Source: Nitrospirae bacterium MYbin6
GTDB taxonomy: Bacteria; Nitrospirota; Thermodesulfovibrionia; Thermodesulfovibrionales; Magnetobacteriaceae
Assembly (NCBI GenBank): GCA_002753305.1
Contig: PEAC01000008.1
Span: 1 to 54,320 of the forward strand
Direction of reading: 5' to 3'
Length of the DNA: 54,320 nt
Under the pieces are notes generated by a model, which saw only the letters and a list, made by a program, of their open reading frames with translations, did no database searches and was not told the origin of the DNA. The translations under genes and the position numbers were made by a program. How positions within the stretch are numbered: position 1 is the first letter of the stretch; each line of letters begins with the position of its first letter. Shown here in pieces: positions 33,368-42,431 of this stretch.

Positions 33368-34282
33368 TTACTCATAACCTCCTGTTTCTTTTATTACGTC
33401 GTCAATAGACCCGGCACGCCGAATTATCTCTTTTATATGCTCTAACTTGTCTATGTCATTAATCAGTTTAACGCCTTCGATTAACTTAAGGTTGTGGGCG
33501 CCGAATTTCAGCTCGACAGCTAACTCTATCGCCTCTGTTAACCCCTGCTTCAGGCCCTGAAGCCTTCCCTCTGTTCGGCCGTCTTCGCGCCCTCTTTCAA
33601 GCCCTCTTTCAAGCCCTCTCTCAAGCCCCTGGCGATACCTTATATCTGCCTCTATGTCATATACTATTGCCATGCCCGATACCTCCTTTGATACCTTTTC
33701 CTGTAAGTTCCTTAAGCTGGACAACACCTCTATTTGCCTTATGTACCTGCCCATTAAGGTCTCCTCCTTTACCTTGTCCTTTATTTTACACAATATCTCA
33801 CGTATAAATATACTTGCGTCTTTACCCTTATAGTCACACAGTATCGACAGTACCAGCACTTCGATATGGTTGGAGTTTATGAACTTTCCGCAGTCAATGT
33901 CCTTAAAATCTATTATTTTGTATCTATAATCCAGAAACGGTCTCTTCAGGTGGCCTGTCATTTTTAACGGCTCCCTTCCTACATAAAACAAATACTGCTG
34001 AATGGGCAGATTATATATCTCATCAAGGTATATAGCGTAACGCAACATCAGATGGTCCATTCTGAAATAGTTTGTTGCCTGAAACTCAAAGTGAATTATT
34101 ACGCGCTGCCCGTCTTCTTTTATGACGTCAAGGATAAAATCCGCCTCGCGCTCGTCGGTTATTTGCAGTTTTGCCTCTATCTGCTTGATTGACTTACACT
34201 TTATGTTTAACACCTGCTCAAGCAGCACGCCAAGGCCTTCCCTTAACGCCTCCTTGATTATCTTATCAAACTCGTTTGCCAT
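33368..34282 (-). CDS. Rpn/PD-(D/E)xK nuclease-family transposase-like protein
   Basis: 304 residues of the Rpn (recombination-promoting nuclease) type. The nuclease core is ADFILDVI (Asp) with IIHFEFQ (E-x-Q) near residues 48-70. Residues ~225-250 contain a short tandem repeat GLER-GLER-GLER-GRED, visible in the DNA as repeated AAGCCCTCTTTC units. These genes are widespread accessory DNA nucleases, often in many copies. No role in sugar synthesis is expected; it interrupts the sugar locus between pseG-like and neuB-like genes, so it was probably inserted there. Confidence 0.8.
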   Translation of the reverse strand: MANEFDKIIKEALREGLGVLLEQVLNIKCKSIKQIEAKLQITDEREADFILDVIKEDGQRVIIHFEFQATNYFRMDHLMLRYAIYLDEIYNLPIQQYLFYVGREPLKMTGHLKRPFLDYRYKIIDFKDIDCGKFINSNHIEVLVLSILCDYKGKDASIFIREILCKIKDKVKEETLMGRYIRQIEVLSSLRNLQEKVSKEVSGMAIVYDIEADIRYRQGLERGLERGLERGREDGRTEGRLQGLKQGLTEAIELAVELKFGAHNLKLIEGVKLINDIDKLEHIKEIIRRAGSIDDVIKETGGYE

Positions 34283-34315
34283 TTACCGATATTTTCAAAT
34301 AAGTTGGGCAGGCAT

Positions 34316-35386
34316 TTAAAATATCAAATCCCACGTAATAGGTTCCTCAACCGATATGGGCCTTTTTGCCTTTATGTCATACTCTTCAAACAGTTTAAGA
34401 TATACCGGGTCAAGGCCGTGTCTTTTCTTGCCGGGGCGTAAGATGGATATGTCTTCAGGCCTTATAACATCACCTTGGCCAATATCTCTCTTAGCGAAGA
34501 GTTTCATAAAGGCAAAATCCCTTAAATACCTCTCCTGCGGGTACACTACCTTTGCCGTGCTTCCGTAGATTAGCTTGTCTACCTTAAACGTCCCTTGCTT
34601 ATAATCGGACTCTGCCTGCCTTACGGCTGCAACCATGAGCTTTAGTTCATTCGGCTCAAGGGCAAAGAAGTGGTCAGGGCCGCTCATTGATTTATCAAGG
34701 GTTATGTGTTTTTCTATGATTTGTGCGCCGAGATAAACTGCCTGAACCGGCGCTTCGACGGCCTCCATTGTGTGGTCTGAATAACCTGCCGGTATTTCGG
34801 GAAACGCGTACTGAAGCGTCTTTATCACGCCAAGGTTACAGTCGGCAAGCGAAGTTGGGTACGCTATAGAGCAGTGAAGGAGGGATAACTTGTTGTGATG
34901 CCTTGTGGCAATCGATACGGCATTTTCAACTTCCCCAAGTGTCGCGCCCCCGGTTGACATTATAATCGGCACACCAGCCCTGGCACAGCGCTCAATTAAC
35001 ACCGTGTTCGTTATCGTGTAGGAGGTAAGTTTTATTTTCTTAACCCCTTTCTCAAGCAGAACGTCCACGCCGTGTGGGTCTGAGACTGACGACAATAGTT
35101 CGATTTGTTTAGAGGCACAGTAGGAAAGCAGATTTTCTATCCAGCCCTCGGGTAGCTCAAATCCCTTGACCGCCTCATAGATATTATAAGAGTATTTTCC
35201 CTCTGAGTCTTTCCAGTCCAGCTCTCCGGCACTTTTGGGGTATAAGGTTTTTGCCCTGAAAAATTGGAGTTTTACCGCGTCGCATCCTGCCTCCACGGCG
35301 GCATCGACCATTTTGACACAGTTTTCGTATGACCCGTTGTGATTTATCCCTATCTCTGCTATTATGTAAACCCTGCTGTTATTCAT
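34316..35386 (-). CDS. NeuB-family nonulosonic acid synthase
   Basis: 356 residues. A TIM-barrel NeuB domain (AEIGINHNGSYENCVKMVDAA; VKLQFF; IMSTGGA; LLHCSIAYPT; GYSDHT; IEKHITLD) is joined to a C-terminal SAF antifreeze-like domain (KRDIGQGDVIRPEDISILRPG). It condenses phosphoenolpyruvate with a 6-carbon amino sugar to give a 9-carbon acid (pseudaminic, legionaminic or sialic type). The closest pattern is PseI/SpsE, but the exact substrate cannot be assigned. ATG 35386 overlaps the asparagine-synthase gene by eight bases. This enzyme defines the locus. Confidence 0.92.
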   Translation of the reverse strand: MNNSRVYIIAEIGINHNGSYENCVKMVDAAVEAGCDAVKLQFFRAKTLYPKSAGELDWKDSEGKYSYNIYEAVKGFELPEGWIENLLSYCASKQIELLSSVSDPHGVDVLLEKGVKKIKLTSYTITNTVLIERCARAGVPIIMSTGGATLGEVENAVSIATRHHNKLSLLHCSIAYPTSLADCNLGVIKTLQYAFPEIPAGYSDHTMEAVEAPVQAVYLGAQIIEKHITLDKSMSGPDHFFALEPNELKLMVAAVRQAESDYKQGTFKVDKLIYGSTAKVVYPQERYLRDFAFMKLFAKRDIGQGDVIRPEDISILRPGKKRHGLDPVYLKLFEEYDIKAKRPISVEEPITWDLIF

Positions 35387-37265
35387 CAAAAAACATCCTG
35401 AACCATAACTCCAAATTCATTATCTGCCATAGGACCATTTGATGATTTTTTACCTTCGCAACATGCTCTTCAAACATATTGTTAAGCGCCACGATGTCAA
35501 AGATGTCTCGTTTTTTCAGGGATTCCGAGTTTATAAGGGCATACATTTGGGCCTTATTGATAGTCCTGAACCATTCGTCTGCCGGGGCAATGAACCCGGC
35601 CTTGTCTTTCCTTGTGCGTACGTCTTCGGGCAGCACTCCTTTCATTGCCTCTCTGAGAATCCATTTGCCTACGCCGTTTCTTATCTTTAGCCTTGCCGGC
35701 AGGGAAAAGCAGAATTCTATCAGCCGGTAGTCCAAAAAAGGGGAGCGCGACTCTATTGATTGAGACATTGTGTTTCTGTCTTCGGGCCTCAGGATTGCCG
35801 GTACGGTTTCATAAATCAACTCAAGGTACAGCCTTCTTGATAGCTCATCCGAAAACTGCACGGGTTGGCTTAAGATGGCCTTATTTTTTTCAACGGCATA
35901 TTTAGCGTTTAGCAAATACGAATAATCCGTAAATTTCGTTGCCTCAAGTTCCCTGTTTTTTTTCATCGCGGTGATAAACCGGATTGTTTTGTTAACCTCG
36001 TCCACGGGCCGTTTGTGGTTGTCTGCCCACGCGGCAATCTCGTTATACATTGTATCTATCTCGCCGTCTTCAAACATGTCGTAGAAATTATAGTGGTAAT
36101 GGTCCCAGTACCCCGCGAGCAGCTCATCCCCGGCATGGCCGTTTAGTACTACGGAGATTCCTTCATTTTTTATCTTTTTTGCGATTAAATATAAGCTGTA
36201 CCACGTTACCGTACATATGGGTTCGTCGTGCCAGGCAAGCATTTCTTCCACGGTGTCAAAGATATCCGATGGGTCTGGTTTTATATAATGATAATCCGCG
36301 TTCAGCTCTCTTATCACACTGTTTATATATTCGCTCTCGTCATAAACCCCTTTCTGTGTCCCGGTAATACCGGAAAACGTGACAATAGGGTGATTTAACA
36401 GTTTATACGCGACACAGGTGATAGATGTAGAATCCATACCGCCGCTTAACATACAGCCTACGGGCACGTCGCTTCTGAGCCTTAGCCTTACGGAGTCTGC
36501 AAAGATGTCCCTGAACTGTTCGATTGCGTCTTTATCTTTAATGTTGTGGTTAATTAGATTCGGATTGAGACTCCAGTATGCGGTTGTTTTGATTTGCAGG
36601 GCCTCGTCTATTTCTATAAAGGAACTCTTCGGTACTTGGTAAATGTCCTTAAAATATGACATATCATCCACATCTACGTATCTGTAGTTGCCGCTGGCAT
36701 ATCTGATTATCTTTTCCATGTTTGGTTCTTTTTTTATTTTGGGATGTTTTAGAATGGCCTTTATCTCAGACGCGAAGACAAAATCCGTCGGGGTCTTATA
36801 ATAGTAAAGAGGTTTTACTCCTAAACGGTCTCTCGACAGAATAGCCTTTCTCTGATTTTTGTCAATGATGGCTATGGCCCACATGCCGTTAAATCTGCTA
36901 AAGCACTCCGTGCCCCACTGCTCATAAGCCTTCAGGATAACCTCAGTATCGCTTGTAGAGTTAAAGGAGTGCCCGGCACTGGTTAGTTCGCCCTTAAGCT
37001 CCATGTAGTTATATACTTCACCGTTATAGATGATGTAAATGGTGCCGGAGGCGTTAGACATCGGTTGATGTCCTCTGTCGGACAGATCGATAATTTTCAG
37101 GCGTCTATGGCCCAGGGCGGCATAGGTTGATCCTTTCTTACCAAACGAACATAGCTCATACCCCATGTCGTCAGGCCCTCTGTGGACCATGGTGAGCGTC
37201 ATTTGCCGGATGGTTAATGCCGCGTCAAAATCCGCTTTGCCGATGAATCCCGCTATGCCGCACAT
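35379..37265 (-). CDS. asnB: Asparagine synthase-like amidotransferase 1
   Basis: 628 residues, two domains. The N-terminal class II glutaminase has nucleophile Cys2 (MCGIAGF), HRGPDD, IYNGEVYNY and TSDTE. The C-terminal ATP-PPi synthetase carries the P-loop SGGMDSTS and a closing region ESRSPFLDYRLIEF. All catalytic features for glutamine-dependent amide or amidine formation are intact. Its position between a NeuB-type synthase and a sugar amidotransferase suggests a sugar carboxyl or acetamido group as acceptor rather than free aspartate. Confidence 0.88.
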   Translation of the reverse strand: MCGIAGFIGKADFDAALTIRQMTLTMVHRGPDDMGYELCSFGKKGSTYAALGHRRLKIIDLSDRGHQPMSNASGTIYIIYNGEVYNYMELKGELTSAGHSFNSTSDTEVILKAYEQWGTECFSRFNGMWAIAIIDKNQRKAILSRDRLGVKPLYYYKTPTDFVFASEIKAILKHPKIKKEPNMEKIIRYASGNYRYVDVDDMSYFKDIYQVPKSSFIEIDEALQIKTTAYWSLNPNLINHNIKDKDAIEQFRDIFADSVRLRLRSDVPVGCMLSGGMDSTSITCVAYKLLNHPIVTFSGITGTQKGVYDESEYINSVIRELNADYHYIKPDPSDIFDTVEEMLAWHDEPICTVTWYSLYLIAKKIKNEGISVVLNGHAGDELLAGYWDHYHYNFYDMFEDGEIDTMYNEIAAWADNHKRPVDEVNKTIRFITAMKKNRELEATKFTDYSYLLNAKYAVEKNKAILSQPVQFSDELSRRLYLELIYETVPAILRPEDRNTMSQSIESRSPFLDYRLIEFCFSLPARLKIRNGVGKWILREAMKGVLPEDVRTRKDKAGFIAPADEWFRTINKAQMYALINSESLKKRDIFDIVALNNMFEEHVAKVKNHQMVLWQIMNLELWFRMFFDE

Positions 37266-37334
37266 TTATTTTTCCACTGCAATATCCCATAAATTATAAC
37301 GTATTCCACTTGCTTATTATAGTTTGCTCTAACG

Positions 37335-37691
37335 TTATATTTCCGTTTTTTCACTCAGCCAGTCGTCCAGCCAGCAGAGGATGGTACTGTTTTGATTTGT
37401 CTTAAGATATTTCTTAAACTCATCAATCTTGTCAATTTCTACGGCATTGACGTATAACTTCCCATACTCGTTTAAAACTAACGCAACCTTAAAGCCCTGG
37501 TTTTTTAATCTGCCGTTAATGGAAGGCCCTAAGTAAAATCCCCAGTCCATTGCCGTGAAGTCACACTCTTTATTGCTTTGCGTTACAAATGAAACCATTT
37601 CCCCGTCTTTCAGGTATATCTTTCCGTAGTCTTTTATCTTAAAACCGTTTACTTCGAATATACGAGGATTTTTTATTAAGTCATATCTCAT
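37335..37691 (-). CDS. Conserved-looking hypothetical in sugar locus
   Basis: 118 residues, soluble, with no recognised domain. Features include NPRIFEVNGFKIKDYGKIYL, a strand-rich core with CDFTAMDWGFYLGPSINGRL, and an EIDKIDEFKKYLK helix. I recall similar short proteins beside N-acetyl-sugar amidotransferases, but cannot name a family. Its ATG overlaps the stop of a short open frame (ERIDSLYKELCERAIE) reaching back to the end of the amidotransferase gene, hinting at a lost neighbour. Confidence 0.55.
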   Translation of the reverse strand: MRYDLIKNPRIFEVNGFKIKDYGKIYLKDGEMVSFVTQSNKECDFTAMDWGFYLGPSINGRLKNQGFKVALVLNEYGKLYVNAVEIDKIDEFKKYLKTNQNSTILCWLDDWLSEKTEI

Positions 37692-37736
37692 TCTATTGCC
37701 CGTTCACAGAGTTCTTTATACAATGAATCAATGCGT

Positions 37737-38900
37737 TCACTTCACCTCCGTGGGGCAATCATCGGCCTGAATGCCGAACTTTTTGTCGTTGGCCGGCAAA
37801 TGCCATACGCCGTTTCTGCCGCGTTTCCATATGCTTAGATTCCGGTATCTTTCGAGTATACTATAAAACTCTTCTTTCGAGTATTGCAAGTATGCACAGA
37901 AATCATCGATATAGTAGCCGGATAACTCCTGTGTGTCATAGAGTTTAACCAGCTTTGCTGCCTCATGGCGCGTGAGCCGCCCATTTCTTATATCCTCACA
38001 TGCGTGGTCTGTAGCACGTCCATAGCCAAATTTCAAGACCTTCATGTACTGATGGATTCTATTGATTTTCTCGTCTATCCCTACGTAGTTCCTATATGTC
38101 CCCTCTCTGCTGGATTCAAGGGTTTTAAACCCATATGATTTTGCAATTTCAAGATGTTCCTCAGAGTTCCAGAAAAAATAATAACTGCTGAAAATCGTCT
38201 TTGTACCGGAGCCTTTAAGATCGTCCGGGAAGTCGTAGAGTCTGAGTTTTTCATAGTCTATGCCGTAGGTGCGGCTTACGAATAACGCGTCGCGGCCTCC
38301 GTTGGCCGCGTATTTTGAAAACCACTCCCTTGTAATTGAGTTGCTATTAGCTATTTCCGTGTCCCCTCCGTACTCAAACGCGGAGTTTTCTCCTAACACC
38401 ACAAGAGGGATTTTATAGGCAAGGGCAGTGTGCAGCGGATAGGCATGAAGCAGTGTGTGGCTTAACAAGTCGGGGTCGCCGAACTGTTCAAATCCGATTT
38501 TAATCAGCTGTTTATGCAGCGTCTGCTCCGGTTTATATATCGTCAATGCAGCGCCCATACGCTCTGCAATCAGATTCAGATTTGATATGCCTACCTCTGT
38601 CTTTATCCCATAGTCGACATTAACTGCCAGGATTCTGACGCCGTGCTTGAGCAGCCGGTGTACCTGTGTGATGCTGTCCTTGCCGCCGCTTACCGGGACG
38701 AGGCAATCATAATAGGGCGCTTTCTTGTCCTTTGCCTCCTTTACTATTTTGTCAAACTCCTGCTCTCTTATCTGCCAATTGATGCCGCCTGTTTTTTGTT
38801 GCTTTTGTTCATGAGACACGCATGCGCTGCACACACCCTTATCATTGAAAACGGTATATGGCTTAGTGTCGGGGATGAGGCATTTAGCGCAGTAGTTCAC
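37737..38900 (-). CDS. N-acetyl sugar amidotransferase (PseA/WbpG-like)
   Basis: 387 residues. Two N-terminal CxxC pairs (C4/C7 and C24/C27) make a zinc knuckle, followed by the ATP-pyrophosphatase P-loop PVSGGKDS (69-76). The family turns an N-acetyl group of a bacterial sugar into an acetamidino group using ammonia. WbpG-type enzymes need HisH/HisF-like partners; none is here, but two asparagine-synthase-like proteins with glutaminase domains flank it. The GTG start has GAGGAGG nine bases upstream, placed inside the last codons of the carbamoyltransferase gene. Confidence 0.88.
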   Translation of the reverse strand: MNYCAKCLIPDTKPYTVFNDKGVCSACVSHEQKQQKTGGINWQIREQEFDKIVKEAKDKKAPYYDCLVPVSGGKDSITQVHRLLKHGVRILAVNVDYGIKTEVGISNLNLIAERMGAALTIYKPEQTLHKQLIKIGFEQFGDPDLLSHTLLHAYPLHTALAYKIPLVVLGENSAFEYGGDTEIANSNSITREWFSKYAANGGRDALFVSRTYGIDYEKLRLYDFPDDLKGSGTKTIFSSYYFFWNSEEHLEIAKSYGFKTLESSREGTYRNYVGIDEKINRIHQYMKVLKFGYGRATDHACEDIRNGRLTRHEAAKLVKLYDTQELSGYYIDDFCAYLQYSKEEFYSILERYRNLSIWKRGRNGVWHLPANDKKFGIQADDCPTEVK

Positions 38901-38906
38901 GGAATC

Positions 38907-40751
38907 TTACCTCCTCATGATCAGGTAATCGCCCAAAATAAGCGCGTCCAGGCCTGAGTTTCTCAGTGTATAAACGGCCTCCCGCGGGCCAAGCACTATG
39001 GGCAGGCCGTGGAGGTTCAGGCTTGTATTGAGCACGGCGCCGACACCGGTCTTTCGTTCAAATGCCTCAATCAGCTCGTAGTATGCCGGGTTTGAATGTG
39101 CCTCCAGTATCTGGGGCCTGGCGGTGAGGTCGGCCGGATGCAGTGCCGCCGCAAGTTCATGTTGTGCAAGGGCAGTTGTGTCAAAGGCCATGGTCATGTA
39201 TGGTGATTTTATATTTTTGGGATTTATAATGTAATCATCTGCCCTTTTTGCCAGAATTGTCGGTGTAAATGGCATCCAGAAATCGCGAAACTTGATCTGC
39301 GCGTTTATTTTTGACACCGTTGAATAGCGCCGTGGGTCGGCAAGAATCGAGCGGTTGCCCAGTGCCCTCAGGCCAAATTCCATTCTCGATACGCACCTTG
39401 CCAGTACGTTTCCATCACTTAACAGCCCCGCTATGTACTCCGGCGTTACATCTCTTAATATCTTGAAATCCTCCTCAATTTTTTCTTCTTTTAATATGTC
39501 TCTTATCTCATCGCGTGAGTACTCGGGGCCAAGATAAATATTATCCAGCGGTTTTATGCTGTCCGTTGAAATCCCATTACTTCTCAGATGCTCCCACATG
39601 GCAAAGTAACACGCCCCAATTGATATAGACGTATCACCGGCAGCAGGGCACACATAAATATCCTCTACGCAGCCAAGCTCTGATATGGCCTTGTTGGCCT
39701 TGATATTTTGCGCCACACCCCCGGAAAAACATATCCTTTTCAACCCTGTTTTCTCCGTACATGCCTGTACCCAATTACAAAGTATCTCTTCTACGAATCT
39801 TTGCAGGCCACCTGCTATGCCGTCAAACCTATGCCCCTCAAGGTTGTCCCTGAACCAGAAATACAAGTCAGAAGGCCTCTTATCATATACTATGTTTAGG
39901 CCTTCTACTTTTAGAATATCCTTAAATACCTTGTAGCTTTTCTCGAGTTCTTTGATATTGGAATACGGGGCAAGCCCCATGACCTTATACTCGTGCTGTG
40001 CCGGCTTCATCCCTAAAATCAGTGTGATGTACTGATATATGTGTCCGATGTGGTTATCTCTTGTCGATGACAGCTCTACCCTGCCGGATTCGTTAAACGT
40101 AGAAACCGTCCCGTTTGAGTAATCCCCTATGCCTTCCGAGGTAAGCGCAAGGATATCACCCCTGAGAGGGCCGGCAAAATATGAGTAAAACGTGTGGCAG
40201 TCCTCATGGGTGACTGTTCTGACTTTACCGGTTGGCAGGTTCAGTTTTTGAGCCACAACTGACTTTCTTATCCTTGCCATGTCCTTCATCTCTTCGGGGT
40301 CCATGTAGCCACTCAGGAGGTGCTCCATGGGGTAGGTGTTGTCATAGCTGAAATCTCCGCGGTCCTTAAATATCTCATAATGAGAGATCTTCTTTTTTTC
40401 AAACAGTGTAGGACGCCAGAATTCATGCTGCTCTTTGACCCAGTCCGAAACGGTGAAATTGGCATTTCTCTTTATCTTTGTCAGCACGGGGTTCCATTGG
40501 TGTGAGGCTAAGACAACCTCGGAGATGTCAGTCGAATTAACTCCGGCATGTCTCAGGCAGTAGTTTATTGATTGCTCCGGATAACCGTAATCGCCCTTAA
40601 GCCCCGTAAATCGCTCCTCCTGAACGGCAGCTACGACCTCGCCATCTATCATAAGCGCCGCGGAGGCGTCATGGGCCTCCTGGATGCCGAGTATGATTTT
40701 ACGGTTGGTGTCCATCTTCGTCTTTATAACATAATTGCCATGTTTTGTCAA
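38907..40751 (-). CDS. NodU/CmcH-family O-carbamoyltransferase
   Basis: 614 residues. The N-terminal ASKHA-like domain (ILGIQEAHDASAALMIDG, VAAVQEERFTGLKG, TSEGIGDYSNGT, CFSGGVAQNIKANK, CPAAGDTSISIGA) forms carbamoyl-adenylate from carbamoyl phosphate and ATP. The C-terminal domain (SRMEFGLRALGNRSILADPR) transfers it to a hydroxyl. Full length for the family. In Nod factors and antibiotics these enzymes carbamoylate sugars, so here O-carbamoylation of the nonulosonate is likely. Start is TTG 40751, overlapping the upstream stop, or ATG 40715. Confidence 0.9.
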   Translation of the reverse strand: MTKHGNYVIKTKMDTNRKIILGIQEAHDASAALMIDGEVVAAVQEERFTGLKGDYGYPEQSINYCLRHAGVNSTDISEVVLASHQWNPVLTKIKRNANFTVSDWVKEQHEFWRPTLFEKKKISHYEIFKDRGDFSYDNTYPMEHLLSGYMDPEEMKDMARIRKSVVAQKLNLPTGKVRTVTHEDCHTFYSYFAGPLRGDILALTSEGIGDYSNGTVSTFNESGRVELSSTRDNHIGHIYQYITLILGMKPAQHEYKVMGLAPYSNIKELEKSYKVFKDILKVEGLNIVYDKRPSDLYFWFRDNLEGHRFDGIAGGLQRFVEEILCNWVQACTEKTGLKRICFSGGVAQNIKANKAISELGCVEDIYVCPAAGDTSISIGACYFAMWEHLRSNGISTDSIKPLDNIYLGPEYSRDEIRDILKEEKIEEDFKILRDVTPEYIAGLLSDGNVLARCVSRMEFGLRALGNRSILADPRRYSTVSKINAQIKFRDFWMPFTPTILAKRADDYIINPKNIKSPYMTMAFDTTALAQHELAAALHPADLTARPQILEAHSNPAYYELIEAFERKTGVGAVLNTSLNLHGLPIVLGPREAVYTLRNSGLDALILGDYLIMRR

Positions 40752-42430
40752 ACATGCCTTAGCGCCGTTGCGGTTTTGATATTAAATACCATTTTCCAAT
40801 CTTCGTATACCATGTTCTTATAAGCCGTTCTGTCGTATTTCCCTGATTTATCCCATTCGAACCATTTGTTTACCGGGGCTGAAAACCCCCTTTTGTCCGT
40901 TCTCTGGATTATCTCTTTGGGTACGATTTTCTTTGCTATCTCCTTTAGCGCCCATTTGGTTATTCCACCTTTTATTTTATACTTTGACGGCATGGAGAAT
41001 CCATATTGTATCAGCCGGTAATCCAGAAACGGCGAACGGTTCTCTATGCTGAAGGCCATGGAGAGGCGGTCGGACATCTGCAGTAGCACCTGCATGGTAG
41101 AATAAAAATCATTAAGCCCCATGGCATGGACGATATCGCCGTTTACCTTGTCGAAGTAGTATCCGATGCTCTCTCTGAGCCAGGCGTTTACGGACTCGTC
41201 GAACTGGTTTTCACATCGGTTTACGAGTCTTGCGTATCTCTCCGCGGGGCTTCCGTAGTACTTATTTATCAGATAGGAGTACTTATTTAACGCCTCGACT
41301 TGCTTTATCTGTTCGTCGTGGTAGAGCAGCAGGTATCTGTAGTAGCCGGAGAATGCCTCATCGGCACCGTCGCCGGTCATCACTACTTTTATGTCTTTTT
41401 GTGCCCTCTCAAGGAGCATCCACAGTGAGAAGCTCGTCCATGTACATGGGGTATCCAGATGAAAGGCGACGGCTTCCCTGGTGCGCAGGAAATCCTCTTT
41501 GTCCGGGGTGATGACTACCAGTTCTTTTTTCAGCCTTGCGGCAACCAGGCGCGCATAATCAAGCTCGTCAAAGTCGTCGTAGTCATAGTGGACTGTGTAG
41601 ATGTAATCGGGCTTGGCGATGCAGGCGGCCAGGGCGCTGTCCAGCCCTCCACTGACGAAACAGCCGAAGTGATGGACGCAGTTCTTTGTCCTCAGATATA
41701 TTGAGTCCTCAACGAGGTCGTGCAGGTCTTTTAAGATCTTTTTCTTGTCATCGGGGATTTCTATTATGTTATTCCATACCTTCCAGTACTCGTGTCTTGT
41801 ATAGCCACGGGTGTCTGCCCTTATGTACTCCCCTGGCTCAAGGCTTAAAATATTCTTAAACAGTGTCTCACTGCCTGATGTAAACTCATAGGCCTTATAC
41901 GAAATGGCTGCGGCATTAAGCTCCGCCGGGATAACCTTAAGCAGGCATTTCATCTCGCTTGCGAAGGCGAAGAAATCCCGCCCACGGGCGTAGTACATGG
42001 GTTTTTCTCCGGTCTTGTCTCTGACGATGCAGAGCGTTCTCTCCACGCTGTCGTATATTGCAAAGGCGTACATACCATTGTAGCCATCAAAAGACTTCAC
42101 CCCCTTGTCTATGTAGTTATAGAGGGCGGTCTCGGCGTCCGAGTCCGTCTTAAAGCCGTACTTTGACAGAAGTGAGCTTTTTATTGTGTCATGGTTATAT
42201 ATCTCACCGTTATAGACGATGGCATATCTGCCGCTTGCGTCTTCGTAGGGGATTTCATGGGTGTTCTTGTCTATTATGCTGAGGCGTACCATGCCGATTG
42301 TACAACTCCCGTATGTCTTTATGCCATATTGGTCAGGCCCCCTGTATTTCATTACGTCAAGCATGGAGGCGACTATTTTCTTCGCGTCATAGTCTCTGTT
42401 TTCGGAGATAAAGCCGGCGATGCCGCACAT
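40748..42430 (-). CDS. asnB: Asparagine synthase-like amidotransferase 2
   Basis: 560 residues with the same two-domain plan as the copy at 35379 but clearly diverged and 68 residues shorter. Cys2 (MCGIAGF), YRGPDQ, VYNGEIYNH and SDAET form the glutaminase site; VSGGLDSALA is the ATP-binding loop, with NRSPFLDYRLIQY near the end. Two different AsnB-type enzymes in one sugar locus imply two distinct amidation or amidination steps, or ammonia supply to the amidotransferase. One base separates it from the upstream dehydrogenase-like gene. Confidence 0.88.
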   Translation of the reverse strand: MCGIAGFISENRDYDAKKIVASMLDVMKYRGPDQYGIKTYGSCTIGMVRLSIIDKNTHEIPYEDASGRYAIVYNGEIYNHDTIKSSLLSKYGFKTDSDAETALYNYIDKGVKSFDGYNGMYAFAIYDSVERTLCIVRDKTGEKPMYYARGRDFFAFASEMKCLLKVIPAELNAAAISYKAYEFTSGSETLFKNILSLEPGEYIRADTRGYTRHEYWKVWNNIIEIPDDKKKILKDLHDLVEDSIYLRTKNCVHHFGCFVSGGLDSALAACIAKPDYIYTVHYDYDDFDELDYARLVAARLKKELVVITPDKEDFLRTREAVAFHLDTPCTWTSFSLWMLLERAQKDIKVVMTGDGADEAFSGYYRYLLLYHDEQIKQVEALNKYSYLINKYYGSPAERYARLVNRCENQFDESVNAWLRESIGYYFDKVNGDIVHAMGLNDFYSTMQVLLQMSDRLSMAFSIENRSPFLDYRLIQYGFSMPSKYKIKGGITKWALKEIAKKIVPKEIIQRTDKRGFSAPVNKWFEWDKSGKYDRTAYKNMVYEDWKMVFNIKTATALRHV

Positions 42431-42431
42431 T

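Noticed and set aside
33590..33640. CRISPR-like short repeats (AAGCCCTCTTTC units)
   Set aside because: They are in-frame codon repeats (GLER) within the Rpn-type gene, with no spacers. No CRISPR array was seen anywhere in the window.
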